Below, piece by piece: positions 40,930-49,443 of a stretch of DNA of 64,000 bases. The translations under genes were made by a program, and so were the position numbers. This DNA comes from Flavobacterium sp. N502540 (GTDB taxonomy: Bacteria > Bacteroidota > Bacteroidia > Flavobacteriales > Flavobacteriaceae): the NCBI RefSeq assembly GCF_025947365.1, contig NZ_CP110012.1, positions 2,480,001 through 2,544,000 on the forward strand, read 5' to 3'. The notes under the pieces were generated by a model. That model was not told the DNA's origin and made no database searches. It was given only the letters and a program-made list of their open reading frames with translations. Each line of letters starts with the position of its first letter. The first letter of the stretch is position 1.

Positions 40930-43536
40930 TTGGCAGCGAAAGAGAAAGTGGTTAAAGAGACACCTTTAATGAAACAATACAATGAAATCAAGAGAAAATA
41001 TCCTGATGCCTGTTTGCTTTTTAGAGTAGGAGACTTTTATGAAACCTTTGGAGAAGATGCTATTAGAGCCTCAAAAATTCTGGGAATAACATTAACCAAA
41101 AGAGGCGCCGGTTCTGATACAGAAACTGCTTTGGCCGGTTTTCCACATCACTCTGTAAATACCTATTTGCCAAAATTAGTCAAAGCCGGACTTCGTGTAG
41201 CTATCTGTGATCAGCTGGAGGATCCAAAAATGACTAAAACTATTGTGAAACGAGGTGTTACTGAATTGGTAACTCCCGGAGTTTCTTTAAACGACGAAGT
41301 TTTACAATCCAAATCAAATAACTTTTTAGCATCAGTTTATTTTGCTAACAAAAATATCGGAGTTTCCTTTCTGGATGTTTCTACAGGAGAGTTTTTAACG
41401 GCTCAGGGAAATGCAGAGTACATCGACAAATTGCTGCAAAACTTCAACCCGAGTGAGGTTTTGGTTCCGAAACAGAATAAAAGTGACTTTAAAGATGCTT
41501 TTGGAGATGATTTTCATAGCTTTTATTTAGAAGACTGGATTTATAAGGAAGATTATGCTCTGGAAACGCTGACGAAACATTTTCAGACGGTTTCTTTAAA
41601 AGGTTTTGGAGTAGAAGAATTAAAAGAAGGAATTATTGCTTCCGGAGCAATTTTGTATTACCTATCGGAAACGCAGCACAATCGTGTGCAGCATATTACA
41701 GCGATTCAGCGTATTGCCGAAGATGCTTATGTCTGGATGGATCGTTTTACCATTAGAAACTTAGAATTGTATCACAGTTATAATCCAAATGCGGTTACCC
41801 TTTTGGATGTGATTGACAGAACGCTTTCGCCAATGGGAGGGCGTTTGTTGAAACGCTGGCTGGCTTTGCCTTTGAAAGACAGTGCCAGAATAAAAAGCCG
41901 TCATGATGTGGTTTCTTATTTAAGGGCCAATTCGGAGGTTTTGCAAAGTATTCAATATCAAATCAAACAAATCTCAGATTTAGAGCGTTTGATTTCTAAA
42001 ATAGCAACAGGAAAAGTCTCGCCACGTGAGATTGTATATCTGAAAGAATCATTGGATGCGATTATTCCAATTAAAACCCTGGCACTTGAAAGTCCGCAGG
42101 AAGCGGTAAAGGTGATAGGAGATAGTCTGCATGCCTGTGATTTGTTAAGAGAAAAGATTAAAAATACTTTAAATCAGGATGCGCCTGTTGCGGTGGCTAA
42201 AGGAAATGCTATTGCAAAAGGAATCAGTGAAGAGCTGGATGACTTGCGTGCTATTTCTACTTCCGGAAAAGAATATCTGGAGGGAATTGAAAAAAGAGAA
42301 TCGGAGCGTACCGGAATCTCTTCGCTTAAGATCTCGTTTAATAATGTTTTTGGTTATTATATTGAAGTTAGAAATACACACAAAGATAAAGTTCCTGAAG
42401 AGTGGATTCGCAAACAGACGTTGGTTAATGCAGAGCGATACATTACTGAGGAATTAAAAGAATATGAAACTAAAATTCTGGGAGCAGAAGAGAAGATTTA
42501 CAAGATAGAAACAGAGCTTTTTGAGCAATTGGTGATCTGGATTGGAACTTATATCAAGCCAGTACAGATGAATGCTAATTTGGTGGCACAGCTGGACTGT
42601 TTGTGTTCGTTTACACAATTGGCTATAGAGAATCAATATGTATGTCCTGAAATTGATGAAACGTTTGAGTTAGAGATCAAAAACGGACGTCATCCAGTTA
42701 TTGAAAAGCAATTACCGGTTGGAACACCTTATATTGCTAATGATGTTTATTTAGACAGAGAGACGCAGCAGCTGATTATGATTACAGGTCCTAACATGTC
42801 CGGTAAGTCTGCTATTTTGAGACAAACGGCTTTAATTGTATTGTTAGCTCAAATGGGAAGTTTTGTTCCTGCTGATAGTGTAAGAATGGGAATTGTAGAT
42901 AAGATTTTTACCAGAGTAGGTGCTTCGGATAATATTTCGATGGGAGAATCTACTTTTATGGTAGAGATGAATGAGACCGCTTCTATTTTGAATAACATCT
43001 CAGATCGCAGTTTGGTACTTCTGGATGAAATTGGAAGAGGAACCAGTACATATGACGGGATTTCGATTGCCTGGGCGATTGCCGAATTTTTACACGAACA
43101 CCCGGGAAGACCTAAAACCTTGTTTGCAACGCATTATCATGAATTGAATGAAATGACAGAATCGTTGCCAAGAATTCAAAATTATAATGTTGCGGTAAAA
43201 GAGTTAAAAGACAATGTGCTTTTTATTCGTAAACTGGTAAAAGGAGGAAGTGCTCATAGTTTTGGAATTCATGTGGCGAAAATGGCCGGAATGCCTCAGA
43301 TTGTAATTTTGAAGGCGCAAAAGATGTTGAAAAAACTGGAGAAAAACCACTCAAGTGAAGCGTTAAATGGTGTGAAGTCTGAAAATGATGAAATGCAGAT
43401 GAGTTTCTTTAATTTAGACGATCCTTTGCTGGAGGAGATAAAAGAAGAAATTTTGGGGCTTGATATTAATGCGATCACACCGGTTGAAGCGTTGATGAAA
43501 CTCAATGAGATTAAAAGAATGTTGGTACGAAAATAA
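40930..43536 (+). CDS. mutS: DNA mismatch repair protein MutS
   Basis: MutS (868 aa) recognises mismatches and recruits MutL. The N-terminal mismatch-binding motif [16 protein letters not shown] holds the Phe-X-Glu that intercalates at the mismatch. Walker [10 protein letters not shown] is near 620, and Walker [16 protein letters not shown] near 695. The length is normal. No ATG gives the expected N-terminus ([20 protein letters not shown]); the start is therefore TTG at 40930. The next ATG (MKQYNE) would remove conserved residues. Confidence 0.96.
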   Translation: MAAKEKVVKETPLMKQYNEIKRKYPDACLLFRVGDFYETFGEDAIRASKILGITLTKRGAGSDTETALAGFPHHSVNTYLPKLVKAGLRVAICDQLEDPKMTKTIVKRGVTELVTPGVSLNDEVLQSKSNNFLASVYFANKNIGVSFLDVSTGEFLTAQGNAEYIDKLLQNFNPSEVLVPKQNKSDFKDAFGDDFHSFYLEDWIYKEDYALETLTKHFQTVSLKGFGVEELKEGIIASGAILYYLSETQHNRVQHITAIQRIAEDAYVWMDRFTIRNLELYHSYNPNAVTLLDVIDRTLSPMGGRLLKRWLALPLKDSARIKSRHDVVSYLRANSEVLQSIQYQIKQISDLERLISKIATGKVSPREIVYLKESLDAIIPIKTLALESPQEAVKVIGDSLHACDLLREKIKNTLNQDAPVAVAKGNAIAKGISEELDDLRAISTSGKEYLEGIEKRESERTGISSLKISFNNVFGYYIEVRNTHKDKVPEEWIRKQTLVNAERYITEELKEYETKILGAEEKIYKIETELFEQLVIWIGTYIKPVQMNANLVAQLDCLCSFTQLAIENQYVCPEIDETFELEIKNGRHPVIEKQLPVGTPYIANDVYLDRETQQLIMITGPNMSGKSAILRQTALIVLLAQMGSFVPADSVRMGIVDKIFTRVGASDNISMGESTFMVEMNETASILNNISDRSLVLLDEIGRGTSTYDGISIAWAIAEFLHEHPGRPKTLFATHYHELNEMTESLPRIQNYNVAVKELKDNVLFIRKLVKGGSAHSFGIHVAKMAGMPQIVILKAQKMLKKLEKNHSSEALNGVKSENDEMQMSFFNLDDPLLEEIKEEILGLDINAITPVEALMKLNEIKRMLVRK

Positions 43537-43603
43537 ATTTCATATTTAAAGTTTAGGTTATCAGAAAGTTATAAAATAAGTAGATTTTTTTTTCAAAAAA
43601 CGC

Positions 43604-43633
43604 TTGTGTAATTGAATAAATGTCCTAAATTTG
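43604..43633 (+). promoter_or_regulatory. Promoter of the tRNA-Gly/tRNA-Leu unit
   Basis: TTG at 43604-43606 and TAAATTTG at 43626-43633 are separated by 19 bases, an excellent match to the Bacteroidota TTG/TAnnTTTG promoter. It lies 54 bases before the first tRNA. Confidence 0.75.
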
Positions 43634-43687
43634 CACTCGCAATACAGAACAAATCAAGTGTTGCAGTTCTTAATTAGAATTTGAAAT

Positions 43688-43760
43688 GCGAAAATAGCTC
43701 AGTTGGTAGAGCGCGACCTTGCCAAGGTCGAGGTCGCGGGTTCGAGCCCCGTTTTTCGCT
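43688..43760 (+). tRNA. tRNA-Gly (anticodon GCC)
   Basis: A full cloverleaf can be drawn: acceptor GCGAAAA/TTTTCGC, D-arm AGCTCAGTTGGTAGAGC, anticodon stem CGACC/GGTCG with loop TTGCCAA, T-arm GCGGG TTCGAGC CCCGT. There is no encoded CCA. It is the first gene of a two-tRNA transcript. Confidence 0.97.
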
Positions 43761-43774
43761 CTATATCATCTAAT

Positions 43775-43860
43775 GCTCGGATGGTGAAATTGGTAGACAC
43801 GCTGGACTTAAAATCCAGTGAACAGCAATGTTCGTGCGGGTTCAAGTCCCGCTCTGAGTA
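43775..43860 (+). tRNA. tRNA-Leu (anticodon TAA)
   Basis: A class II tRNA of 86 bases: anticodon stem CTGGA/TCCAG with loop CTTAAAA, a long variable arm (GAACAGCAATGTTC), T-arm GCGGG TTCAAGT CCCGC, and acceptor GCTCGGA paired with TCTGAGT using two G-T pairs. It starts 15 bases after tRNA-Gly. Confidence 0.97.
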
Positions 43861-43862
43861 CT

Positions 43863-43891
43863 AAAGCCTCTTCTTTTGAAGAGGCTTTTTT
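43863..43891 (+). terminator. Terminator of the tRNA unit
   Basis: AAGCCTCTTC / GAAGAGGCTT with a small loop, followed by a T run, directly after tRNA-Leu. Confidence 0.9.
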
Positions 43892-43911
43892 TATGGTGTA
43901 AATCCAGGAGT

Positions 43912-43946
43912 TCTAAAATAAATTTGCTTCGCAAATTTATTTTAGA
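43912..43946. repeat. 16-bp perfect hairpin, loop of three bases
   Basis: TCTAAAATAAATTTGC and its exact complement around TTC. It lies between the tRNA terminator and the tandem repeat; it could be a second terminator or a remnant of a dispersed element. Confidence 0.7.
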
Positions 43947-44027
43947 GAATCTAAGAATCTAAGAATCTAAGAATCTAAGAATCTAAAATCAGTAATCTAA
44001 AATCAGTAATCTAAAATCTAAAATAAT
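43947..44027. repeat. Tandem short repeats upstream of the DUF1508-like gene
   Basis: Five copies of the 8-base unit GAATCTAA (43947-43986) run into two and a half copies of a 14-base unit AATCTAAAATCAGT (43980-44027). The array ends 3 bases before the start codon at 44031. Confidence 0.85.
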
Positions 44028-44030
44028 AAT

Positions 44031-44411
44031 ATGGGTGCCTTTGTAATTAGTAAGCGGTTTAATGATGAATATAAATTCGTATTTACTTCGAGGAAGGGCA
44101 AGGTGATATTTACGAGTCTTAGTTATGAGTTGAGGTTTGAGTGTGAAGAGGATATTGAGAAGTTTAAGGTGAATATAGAGATGGCTCGGTTTTTAAAATT
44201 TAAAGGGGCTGGGGGGAGGTATTTTTTTAAATTGATGTTGGGAGAGCTTCATTTTGCTACGAGTCGAAAATACACAACGGAATTGCTTTTGCAGAAAGGA
44301 ATCAAAGAAATTGTTACTTATGCTTCTAGAGCTGAGATTTTGGATTTTTCCTCAAGTGAATCTATTTTTGAAGATGAAGTTGTGGGTGAGGAAGTGGAAG
44401 TAGAGGATTAG
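44031..44411 (+). CDS. DUF1508/YegP-like protein
   Basis: The 126-aa protein has a YegP-like unit, AFVISKRFNDEYKFVFTSRKGKVIFTS (read as shorter pieces FVISKRFNDEYKF and GKVIFTS), near the N-terminus. The second half is less regular and ends in an acidic tail (EDEVVGEEVEVED). YegP/DUF1508 domains are small alpha-beta folds of unknown role. The gene starts 3 bases after a tandem repeat array that therefore covers its ribosome-binding and leader region. Confidence 0.7.
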   Translation: MGAFVISKRFNDEYKFVFTSRKGKVIFTSLSYELRFECEEDIEKFKVNIEMARFLKFKGAGGRYFFKLMLGELHFATSRKYTTELLLQKGIKEIVTYASRAEILDFSSSESIFEDEVVGEEVEVED

Positions 44412-44461
44412 AAAATAAAAGAGTGTCTTTTGTTTTCTAAGTTTTGGTAATTGTATAAAAG

Positions 44462-44499
44462 GCCTGGTGAGTTTTGAAGACTTATCAGGTTTTTTTATA
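44462..44499 (+). terminator. Terminator of the DUF1508-like gene
   Basis: CCTGGTGAGT / ACTTATCAGG (with G-T pairs) and a T run, about 50 bases after the stop. Confidence 0.65.
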
Positions 44500-44550
44500 G
44501 TGTGTGTTGTGGTTAGGAAAGGTATTGTAGTTTTGTTGGGTATAAAGCAT

Positions 44551-44584
44551 AAAAAAAAGCTATCTGCAAAGAGATAGCTTTTTA
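44551..44584. terminator. Terminator of the small VDSAAA lipoprotein gene
   Basis: AAAAAGCTATCT / AGATAGCTTTTT around a short loop, with A and T runs outside, 20 bases after the stop of the minus-strand gene. Confidence 0.85.
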
Positions 44585-44604
44585 TTTTTTTGAGTAATTT
44601 AGAA

Positions 44605-44829
44605 TTACTTTTTAGCAGGAGCAGCAGCTTCTTCAACTTTTGCAGCAGCAGAGTCAACTTTTGCAGCAGCAGAATCAACAGTTGCAGCAGCAGAATCAAC
44701 TACAGCAGCAGCAGAATCAACAGCAACAGCAGTAGAATCTACAGCTTCAGTAGCTGCAGCGTCAGCTTTTTTACAAGATACAACAGTTAAAACAGCAACA
44801 ACAGCTAAACTTAAAAATACTTTTTTCAT
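44605..44829 (-). CDS. Small lipoprotein with VDSAAA repeats
   Basis: The 74-aa lipoprotein has a lipobox VVSC (Cys19) after MKKVFLSLAVVAVLTV. The mature part consists of imperfect 7-residue repeats (VDSAAAV, VDSAAAT, VDSAAAK, VDSAAAK) with an Asp-Ser-Ala core, ending EEAAAPAKK. The heptad-like Val spacing suggests a helical or coiled-coil rod, as in small structural lipoproteins. It is well supported by signal peptide, terminator and a TATCTTTG -7-like element on the minus strand (44867-44874). Small size and strong signals suggest high expression. Function unknown. Confidence 0.82.
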   Translation of the reverse strand: MKKVFLSLAVVAVLTVVSCKKADAAATEAVDSTAVAVDSAAAVVDSAAATVDSAAAKVDSAAAKVEEAAAPAKK

Positions 44830-45178
44830 CTTACTTTATTATAAAAGGTTAATTATTAATTCGTGGCAAAGATATAAATTTTTTAATATGTAAAATATTT
44901 TTTTATTTTTTTTTTAAAATATTTTCATTGCTCACGATTATCTTGTTTATCAAACAATGTGCCAAATTAATAATAATATGTTAAATTATGGTATATTTTG
45001 TCTGAATTATTTTTTATTGAAGATTCAATAAGAGAATTGGGGGTTTTTATGCTCTTAGTTGCAGTTTGTTTTGTCTTTTTTAGAATATTAGGTAGCGCTA
45101 TGAAAAAACAAAAGAGCTTAAATAAGCCCTTTTGTGTGTAATGTTGTTTCTGAATCACGTGCGATTCGTATAAAAAGG
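44830..45178. other. Gene-free AT-rich spacer
   Basis: No convincing gene: the only open frames lack signal, conservation clues or start context. It contains the promoter region of the small lipoprotein on the left and a hairpin ACAAAAGAGCTT / AAGCCCTTTTGT (45108-45135, one mismatch) on the right that can terminate the minus-strand kdtA transcript. Confidence 0.6.
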
Positions 45179-46408
45179 TTACGAGACGATATTCATGATG
45201 CTGTTTGTAGCTCCTTTATTGTTCTGAATATACGATTTACAAATCTGACTCTTTTCTTCTAAAAACGCCTTGTCCTGAAGCAAACGGTCAAGATTTTGCT
45301 TTAATTCCTGACTGTTTGAGATTGCAAGACATCCTTTGAGTGCTACCAGTTCAACTGCTTCGGCAAAATTCGAGTAGTTGGGACCAATTACAATCGGGAT
45401 TCCAAAAGTAGCCGGTTCTAATATATTATGGATTCCCGGGTTTCCAAATCCGCCGCCAACATAAGCAATTGTTCCGTAACTGTAAATTTTAGTCAGTAAT
45501 CCAATAGTATCTATAATAAAGACATTGTAATTAGATAAGTCAGCATTTTCTTTTTCGGAAAATAATATTGTTGATTTAGTAATTTGCGCCTTCAGGCTTG
45601 CGATCTGATCACTTTTAATGTTGTGAGGTGCAATGATGAATTTTACATCTTCAGATGCCTGGTTGATGTATTCTGCTAATAATGTTTCATCTTTAGGCCA
45701 AGAGCTGCCTATAATGATGGTTGGAGTGTTGTTTTTGAATTTTTCGATAAAATCCAAAGTGTTATCTCTTTCTAAAATAGCATTTACACGATCAAAACGA
45801 GTGTCTCCGGAAACAATAACATTGTCAAAGCCAAGACTTTTTATTTTTTCTTTCGAATTTTCGTTCTGAACAAAAAAGTAAGTGAATGCTTTTAATGCTT
45901 TTCTGTAAAAACCGCCGTACCATTTAAAAAACATCTGATTGTCTCTGAAAATTCCGGAAATTAAATAGGTCGGGGTTTGGCTTTTTTCTAATTCATTTAA
46001 GTAATTCAGCCAAAATTCATATTTTATGAAAAATGCCAATTCAGGATGAGCAAGCTTTAAGAATTTCTTCGCATTACTTTTAGTGTCCAGTGGAAGGTAC
46101 AGTGTAACATCTGCAGTAGTATTGTTTTTTCGGACTTCGTAGCCTGAGGGAGAGAAAAAGGTAACGATGATTTTGTGCGCAGGATATTTTTCTTTGATTT
46201 TTTCGATTACCGGCAGGCCTTGTTCATATTCACCAAGTGAGGCCGAATGAAACCAGATGGTTTTATCTGAAGGTTTTATCTTTTCTTCAAGAATAGCGAA
46301 AACATTTTTACGGCCTTCGACAAAAAGCTTAATTTTCGGACTAAAAAGTGCTACAATTTTCAGAAAAAAGCCAGCAATAGAAATAACTAAATTATAGAGA
46401 AAAAGCAT
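45179..46408 (-). CDS. waaA: 3-deoxy-D-manno-octulosonic acid transferase (Kdo transferase)
   Basis: The 409-aa GT30 enzyme, also called KdtA, attaches Kdo to lipid A precursor at the inner membrane. An N-terminal hydrophobic segment (about 1-22) anchors it. KTIWFHSASLGEYEQGLPVI holds the catalytic Glu, IIVTFFSPSGYEVRKN follows, and the C-terminal donor site reads YVGGGFGNPGIHNILEPATF. The length is slightly below the E. coli enzyme. It is divergent from the sugar aminotransferase gene, consistent with an envelope polysaccharide neighbourhood. Confidence 0.94.
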   Translation of the reverse strand: MLFLYNLVISIAGFFLKIVALFSPKIKLFVEGRKNVFAILEEKIKPSDKTIWFHSASLGEYEQGLPVIEKIKEKYPAHKIIVTFFSPSGYEVRKNNTTADVTLYLPLDTKSNAKKFLKLAHPELAFFIKYEFWLNYLNELEKSQTPTYLISGIFRDNQMFFKWYGGFYRKALKAFTYFFVQNENSKEKIKSLGFDNVIVSGDTRFDRVNAILERDNTLDFIEKFKNNTPTIIIGSSWPKDETLLAEYINQASEDVKFIIAPHNIKSDQIASLKAQITKSTILFSEKENADLSNYNVFIIDTIGLLTKIYSYGTIAYVGGGFGNPGIHNILEPATFGIPIVIGPNYSNFAEAVELVALKGCLAISNSQELKQNLDRLLQDKAFLEEKSQICKSYIQNNKGATNSIMNIVS

Positions 46409-46543
46409 CTGTTTGTTTTTGTGGCTAAATTACGGTTCTTTCGATTATTTTCATTGGTTTGAAGGTATTAAATAACTATTTTTGTTCCTCCTTTTAGAGA
46501 CGCTGAATGAAATGCAAGTCTTTAATTTTAAAATATATTGAAA

Positions 46544-47677
46544 ATGAAAAAAATTCAAATGGTTGACCTAAAAAGTCAATACGAAAAAATAAAAACTACA
46601 GTTGATGCCTCTATTCAGGAGGTCTTGGATACCAATACTTACATAAACGGCCCTTTAGTACACGAGTTTCAAAAAAATCTGGAAGACTATCTGGGGGCAA
46701 AACATGTGATTCCGTGTGCAAACGGAACCGATGCTTTGCAAATTGCAATGATGGGATTGGATTTGAAACCGGGCGATGAGGTAATTACTGCCGATTTTAC
46801 TTTTGCAGCTACTGTTGAGGTAATTGCTTTGTTGCAATTGACGCCGGTTTTAGTGGATGTTGATGTCGTAAATATGAACATCGATATTGAAGCCCTTAAA
46901 AATGCGATTACACCAAAAACAAAAGCAATTGTTCCGGTACATTTATTTGGACGTGCAGCAAACATGGATGCTATTATGGAAATTGCTGCCGAACATAATT
47001 TATATGTAATCGAAGACAATGCACAGGCAATTGGAGCAGATTATATTTCTAAATCAGGAGCAAAAAGCAAAGTTGGGGTAATTGGTCATGTAGCGGCAAC
47101 TTCATTTTTTCCGTCTAAAAATTTAGGCTGTTATGGAGATGGAGGAGCAATTTTTACCAACGATGATAAATTAGCGCACATCATTCGCGGGATCGTAAAT
47201 CACGGAATGTATGAGCGTTACCACCATGATGTTGTGGGAGTGAATTCACGTTTGGATAGTATTCAGGCCGGAGTTCTAAATGCAAAATTACCATTGTTAG
47301 ACGAGTACAATGCAGCACGCCGTTTAGCGGCAACAAAGTACAATGCAGCTTTTGCCGGAAATGCACATATTATTACACCGGAATTTGATGCAAGTCAAAA
47401 TGATCATGTTTTTCATCAATATGTGTTGAGAATTATTGATGCAGATCGTAATGCTTTGATGCAGCATTTATTGGATAAGGGAATTCCGTGTGCGATTTAT
47501 TATCCGATTCCGTTGCATTCGCAAAAAGCTTATGCTGATTCTCGTTACAAAGAAGAGCAGTTTCCGGCGACCAACCAATTGGTGAAAGAAGTAATTGCTT
47601 TGCCAATGCATACAGAACTGGATGATGAGCAAATCAAATTTATAACCGATTCTGTTTTGGAATTTTTGAATAAATAA
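46544..47677 (+). CDS. DegT/DnrJ/EryC1/StrS-family sugar aminotransferase
   Basis: The 377-aa PLP-dependent aminotransferase typically makes amino sugars on nucleotide-activated intermediates for surface glycans. Recognisable are QMVDLKSQYEKIKTTVDASI, the cofactor region FVIPCANGTDAL-like HVIPCANGTDALQIAM, IEDNAQAIGADY, and TSFFPSKNLGCYGDGGA with the Schiff-base Lys near 192. ATG 46544 is preferred over TTG 46538. It is followed after 43 bases by galE, a likely operon for sugar-nucleotide metabolism. The exact sugar substrate is not determined. Confidence 0.9.
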   Translation: MKKIQMVDLKSQYEKIKTTVDASIQEVLDTNTYINGPLVHEFQKNLEDYLGAKHVIPCANGTDALQIAMMGLDLKPGDEVITADFTFAATVEVIALLQLTPVLVDVDVVNMNIDIEALKNAITPKTKAIVPVHLFGRAANMDAIMEIAAEHNLYVIEDNAQAIGADYISKSGAKSKVGVIGHVAATSFFPSKNLGCYGDGGAIFTNDDKLAHIIRGIVNHGMYERYHHDVVGVNSRLDSIQAGVLNAKLPLLDEYNAARRLAATKYNAAFAGNAHIITPEFDASQNDHVFHQYVLRIIDADRNALMQHLLDKGIPCAIYYPIPLHSQKAYADSRYKEEQFPATNQLVKEVIALPMHTELDDEQIKFITDSVLEFLNK

Positions 47678-47720
47678 TAAAGATTAAACCAAATAAACAA
47701 CAGCACAAAATAACCACAAA

Positions 47721-48734
47721 ATGAAAGTATTAGTAACAGGAGGATTAGGATTTATTGGTTCTCACACCGTTGTAGAATTGCAAAATGAAGGTTTTGAAGT
47801 AGTCATTATTGACAACCTTTCCAATTCTACGGAAAACGTTTTAAAAGGGATTACGTCCATTACAGGAAAAACACCTTTGTTCGAAAAATTAGATTTAAGA
47901 GAAAAAGCGTCGGTTCGGGAATTTTTTAAAAAGCATGACGATGTTACCGGAGTAATTCATTTTGCGGCTTCAAAGGCGGTTGGTGAAAGTGTTGAAAATC
48001 CATTGTTGTATTACGAAAACAATATTGCTTCATTGGTGTATTTATTACAGGAATTGCAGCAAAAGCCTGAAGCGAGTTTTATTTTTAGCTCGTCTTGTAC
48101 CGTTTATGGTCAGGCCGAAAAAATGCCAATTACTGAAGATGCTCCGGTACAGGCGGCGATTTCTCCTTATGGAAATACGAAACAGATAGGTGAAGAAATT
48201 ATTACGGATACCGCTAAAGTAACTAATATCAGTGCCATTTTATTGCGTTATTTTAACCCGGTTGGAGCTCATGCAACGACTGAAATTGGCGAATTACCAA
48301 TTGGAGTTCCTCAAAATTTAGTGCCTTTCATTACACAAACTGGAGCAGGATTGCGTCAGGAATTATCGGTTTTCGGAGATGATTATCCAACTCCTGATGG
48401 TACGGCAGTTCGTGATTATATTCACGTAGTAGATCTGGCAAAAGCGCACGTAATTGCCTTACAGCGTTTGTTGGCTAAAAAGAATTTACAAAAAGTAGAA
48501 ACTTTCAATCTAGGAACCGGAAAAGGAAGTTCGGTTTTAGAAGTGATTCATAGTTTTGAAAAAGTAAGCGATAAAAAATTACCTTATAAAATTATGCCGC
48601 GTCGTGAAGGCGATATTACAGAAGCTTATGCAAATACAGATAAAGCTAATAATGTTTTAGGCTGGAAAGCAGAATTAAGCTTAGACGAAGCCATGGCAAG
48701 TGCCTGGAAATGGGAACAGAAAGTTCGTTCTTAA
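47721..48734 (+). CDS. galE: UDP-glucose 4-epimerase
   Basis: This 337-aa extended short-chain dehydrogenase interconverts UDP-glucose and UDP-galactose. The NAD-binding VTGGLGFIGSH is at 5-15, the Ser of FSSSCTVYG and the YGNTK catalytic Tyr/Lys lie near 150-154, and substrate-binding RYFNPVGAH and VRDYIHVVDLA follow. The length is normal. It lies downstream of the sugar aminotransferase and is closed by a terminator at 48763. Confidence 0.94.
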   Translation: MKVLVTGGLGFIGSHTVVELQNEGFEVVIIDNLSNSTENVLKGITSITGKTPLFEKLDLREKASVREFFKKHDDVTGVIHFAASKAVGESVENPLLYYENNIASLVYLLQELQQKPEASFIFSSSCTVYGQAEKMPITEDAPVQAAISPYGNTKQIGEEIITDTAKVTNISAILLRYFNPVGAHATTEIGELPIGVPQNLVPFITQTGAGLRQELSVFGDDYPTPDGTAVRDYIHVVDLAKAHVIALQRLLAKKNLQKVETFNLGTGKGSSVLEVIHSFEKVSDKKLPYKIMPRREGDITEAYANTDKANNVLGWKAELSLDEAMASAWKWEQKVRS

Positions 48735-48762
48735 TTTTTTTCAGACGAAAATAAAATATAAG

Positions 48763-48800
48763 AAAAACCCTAAATAATCTAAGATTTATTTGGGGTTTTT
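48763..48800 (+). terminator. Terminator of galE
   Basis: AAAAACCC with A/T-rich continuation pairs with GGGGTTTTT around ATCTAAGAT. Confidence 0.75.
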
Positions 48801-48852
48801 ATTTTTGGCTTAATTTATTTTTGTAAATTTGTAAGAATAAATTGTAGGAATT

Positions 48853-49050
48853 ATGAAAAAGAAAAAAGAAGAAGTTAGAGCTAGCAAGGTGGAAGAGCCT
48901 GCTGTAGAATATGAAGTTCAAAAATCTAAATTTAAAGGAATTGATCAGGAAACTTTTGATTTTGATGCCGAGTTTGCAAAAGGACTAACTCCAGAGGAAT
49001 TTAAAGCTGAAATGTTTAAGAGAATTCAAGCTTATCCGTGGAAAAAGTAA
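48853..49050 (+). CDS. Small acidic/basic protein, antitoxin-like partner
   Basis: The 65-aa product is highly charged: a Lys/Glu N-terminus (KKKKEEVRASKVEEPAVEYE), then KFKGIDQETFDFDAEFAKGL and an amphipathic helix ending YPWKK. It overlaps the following gene by 13 bases. A small charged gene coupled to a ParE/RelE-like gene fits the antitoxin position, but I see no clear DNA-binding fold. TAAATTTG at 48824-48831 could be its -7 element (TTG 16 bases upstream). Confidence 0.65.
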   Translation: MKKKKEEVRASKVEEPAVEYEVQKSKFKGIDQETFDFDAEFAKGLTPEEFKAEMFKRIQAYPWKK

Positions 49051-49355
49051 TTTTTGAAAAAGAAGTTCTTGACTATTTTGATGATTTAGTTTTTGCACTT
49101 TTTAAAGAGGAGTATTTTGGTTTTCCTGAATCAGCTCAGAATTATGTAGATAAGATAGTTGTTTTTATTATTTCAGATATTTCGAGTTTTCCTCACAAGA
49201 AAACACCAAAATTACTCCAATATTTAGGTTCAAATTATATTTTTTACAAACCCAATGCCAAAACAACCTGGTATATCTTCTTTGAAAAAAGAAATCAAAA
49301 TTATTTGATAACCGGAATTGTAAATAATTACAGTGCAGAAGCAAAAGGGTTATAA
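49038..49355 (+). CDS. ParE/RelE-like toxin-family protein
   Basis: The 105-aa protein starts with GTG 49038 inside the end of the upstream gene. It has the small alpha-beta layout of the RelE/ParE superfamily: a helical N-terminal part (DYFDDLVFALFKEEYFGF, ESAQNYVDKIVVFI), then strands LGSNYIFYKPNAKTTWYIFF and YLITGIVNNYSAEAKGL. The C-terminal Tyr/His/Arg positions typical of RNases are not obvious, so it may be ParE-like rather than RelE-like. The 13-base overlap implies coupled translation with the antitoxin-like gene. Confidence 0.68.
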   Translation: MEKVIFEKEVLDYFDDLVFALFKEEYFGFPESAQNYVDKIVVFIISDISSFPHKKTPKLLQYLGSNYIFYKPNAKTTWYIFFEKRNQNYLITGIVNNYSAEAKGL

Positions 49356-49360
49356 AAAAC

Positions 49361-49400
49361 AAAATCCTCATAAACAATCTTGTTCATGAGGATTTTTTTT
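49361..49400 (+). terminator. Terminator of the toxin-antitoxin-like pair
   Basis: AAATCCTCAT / ATGAGGATTT (10 bp) followed by a T run; the loop is about 14 bases. Confidence 0.85.
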
Positions 49401-49443
49401 ATGTAGTGAGTAACTGAAAACTGTTACTGAGACTAAATACTAA

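Noticed and set aside
43912..44027. CRISPR-like array
   Set aside because: Units are 8-14 bases without spacers and there are no cas genes.
44967..45158. 63-codon minus-strand frame downstream of kdtA
   Set aside because: Runs through a terminator hairpin and is composed of A/T-rich low-complexity codons.
48117..48126. Apparent one-base frameshift in an A run inside galE
   Set aside because: The run is hard to count by eye; the full protein reads through with all motifs conserved, so I treat the gene as intact.
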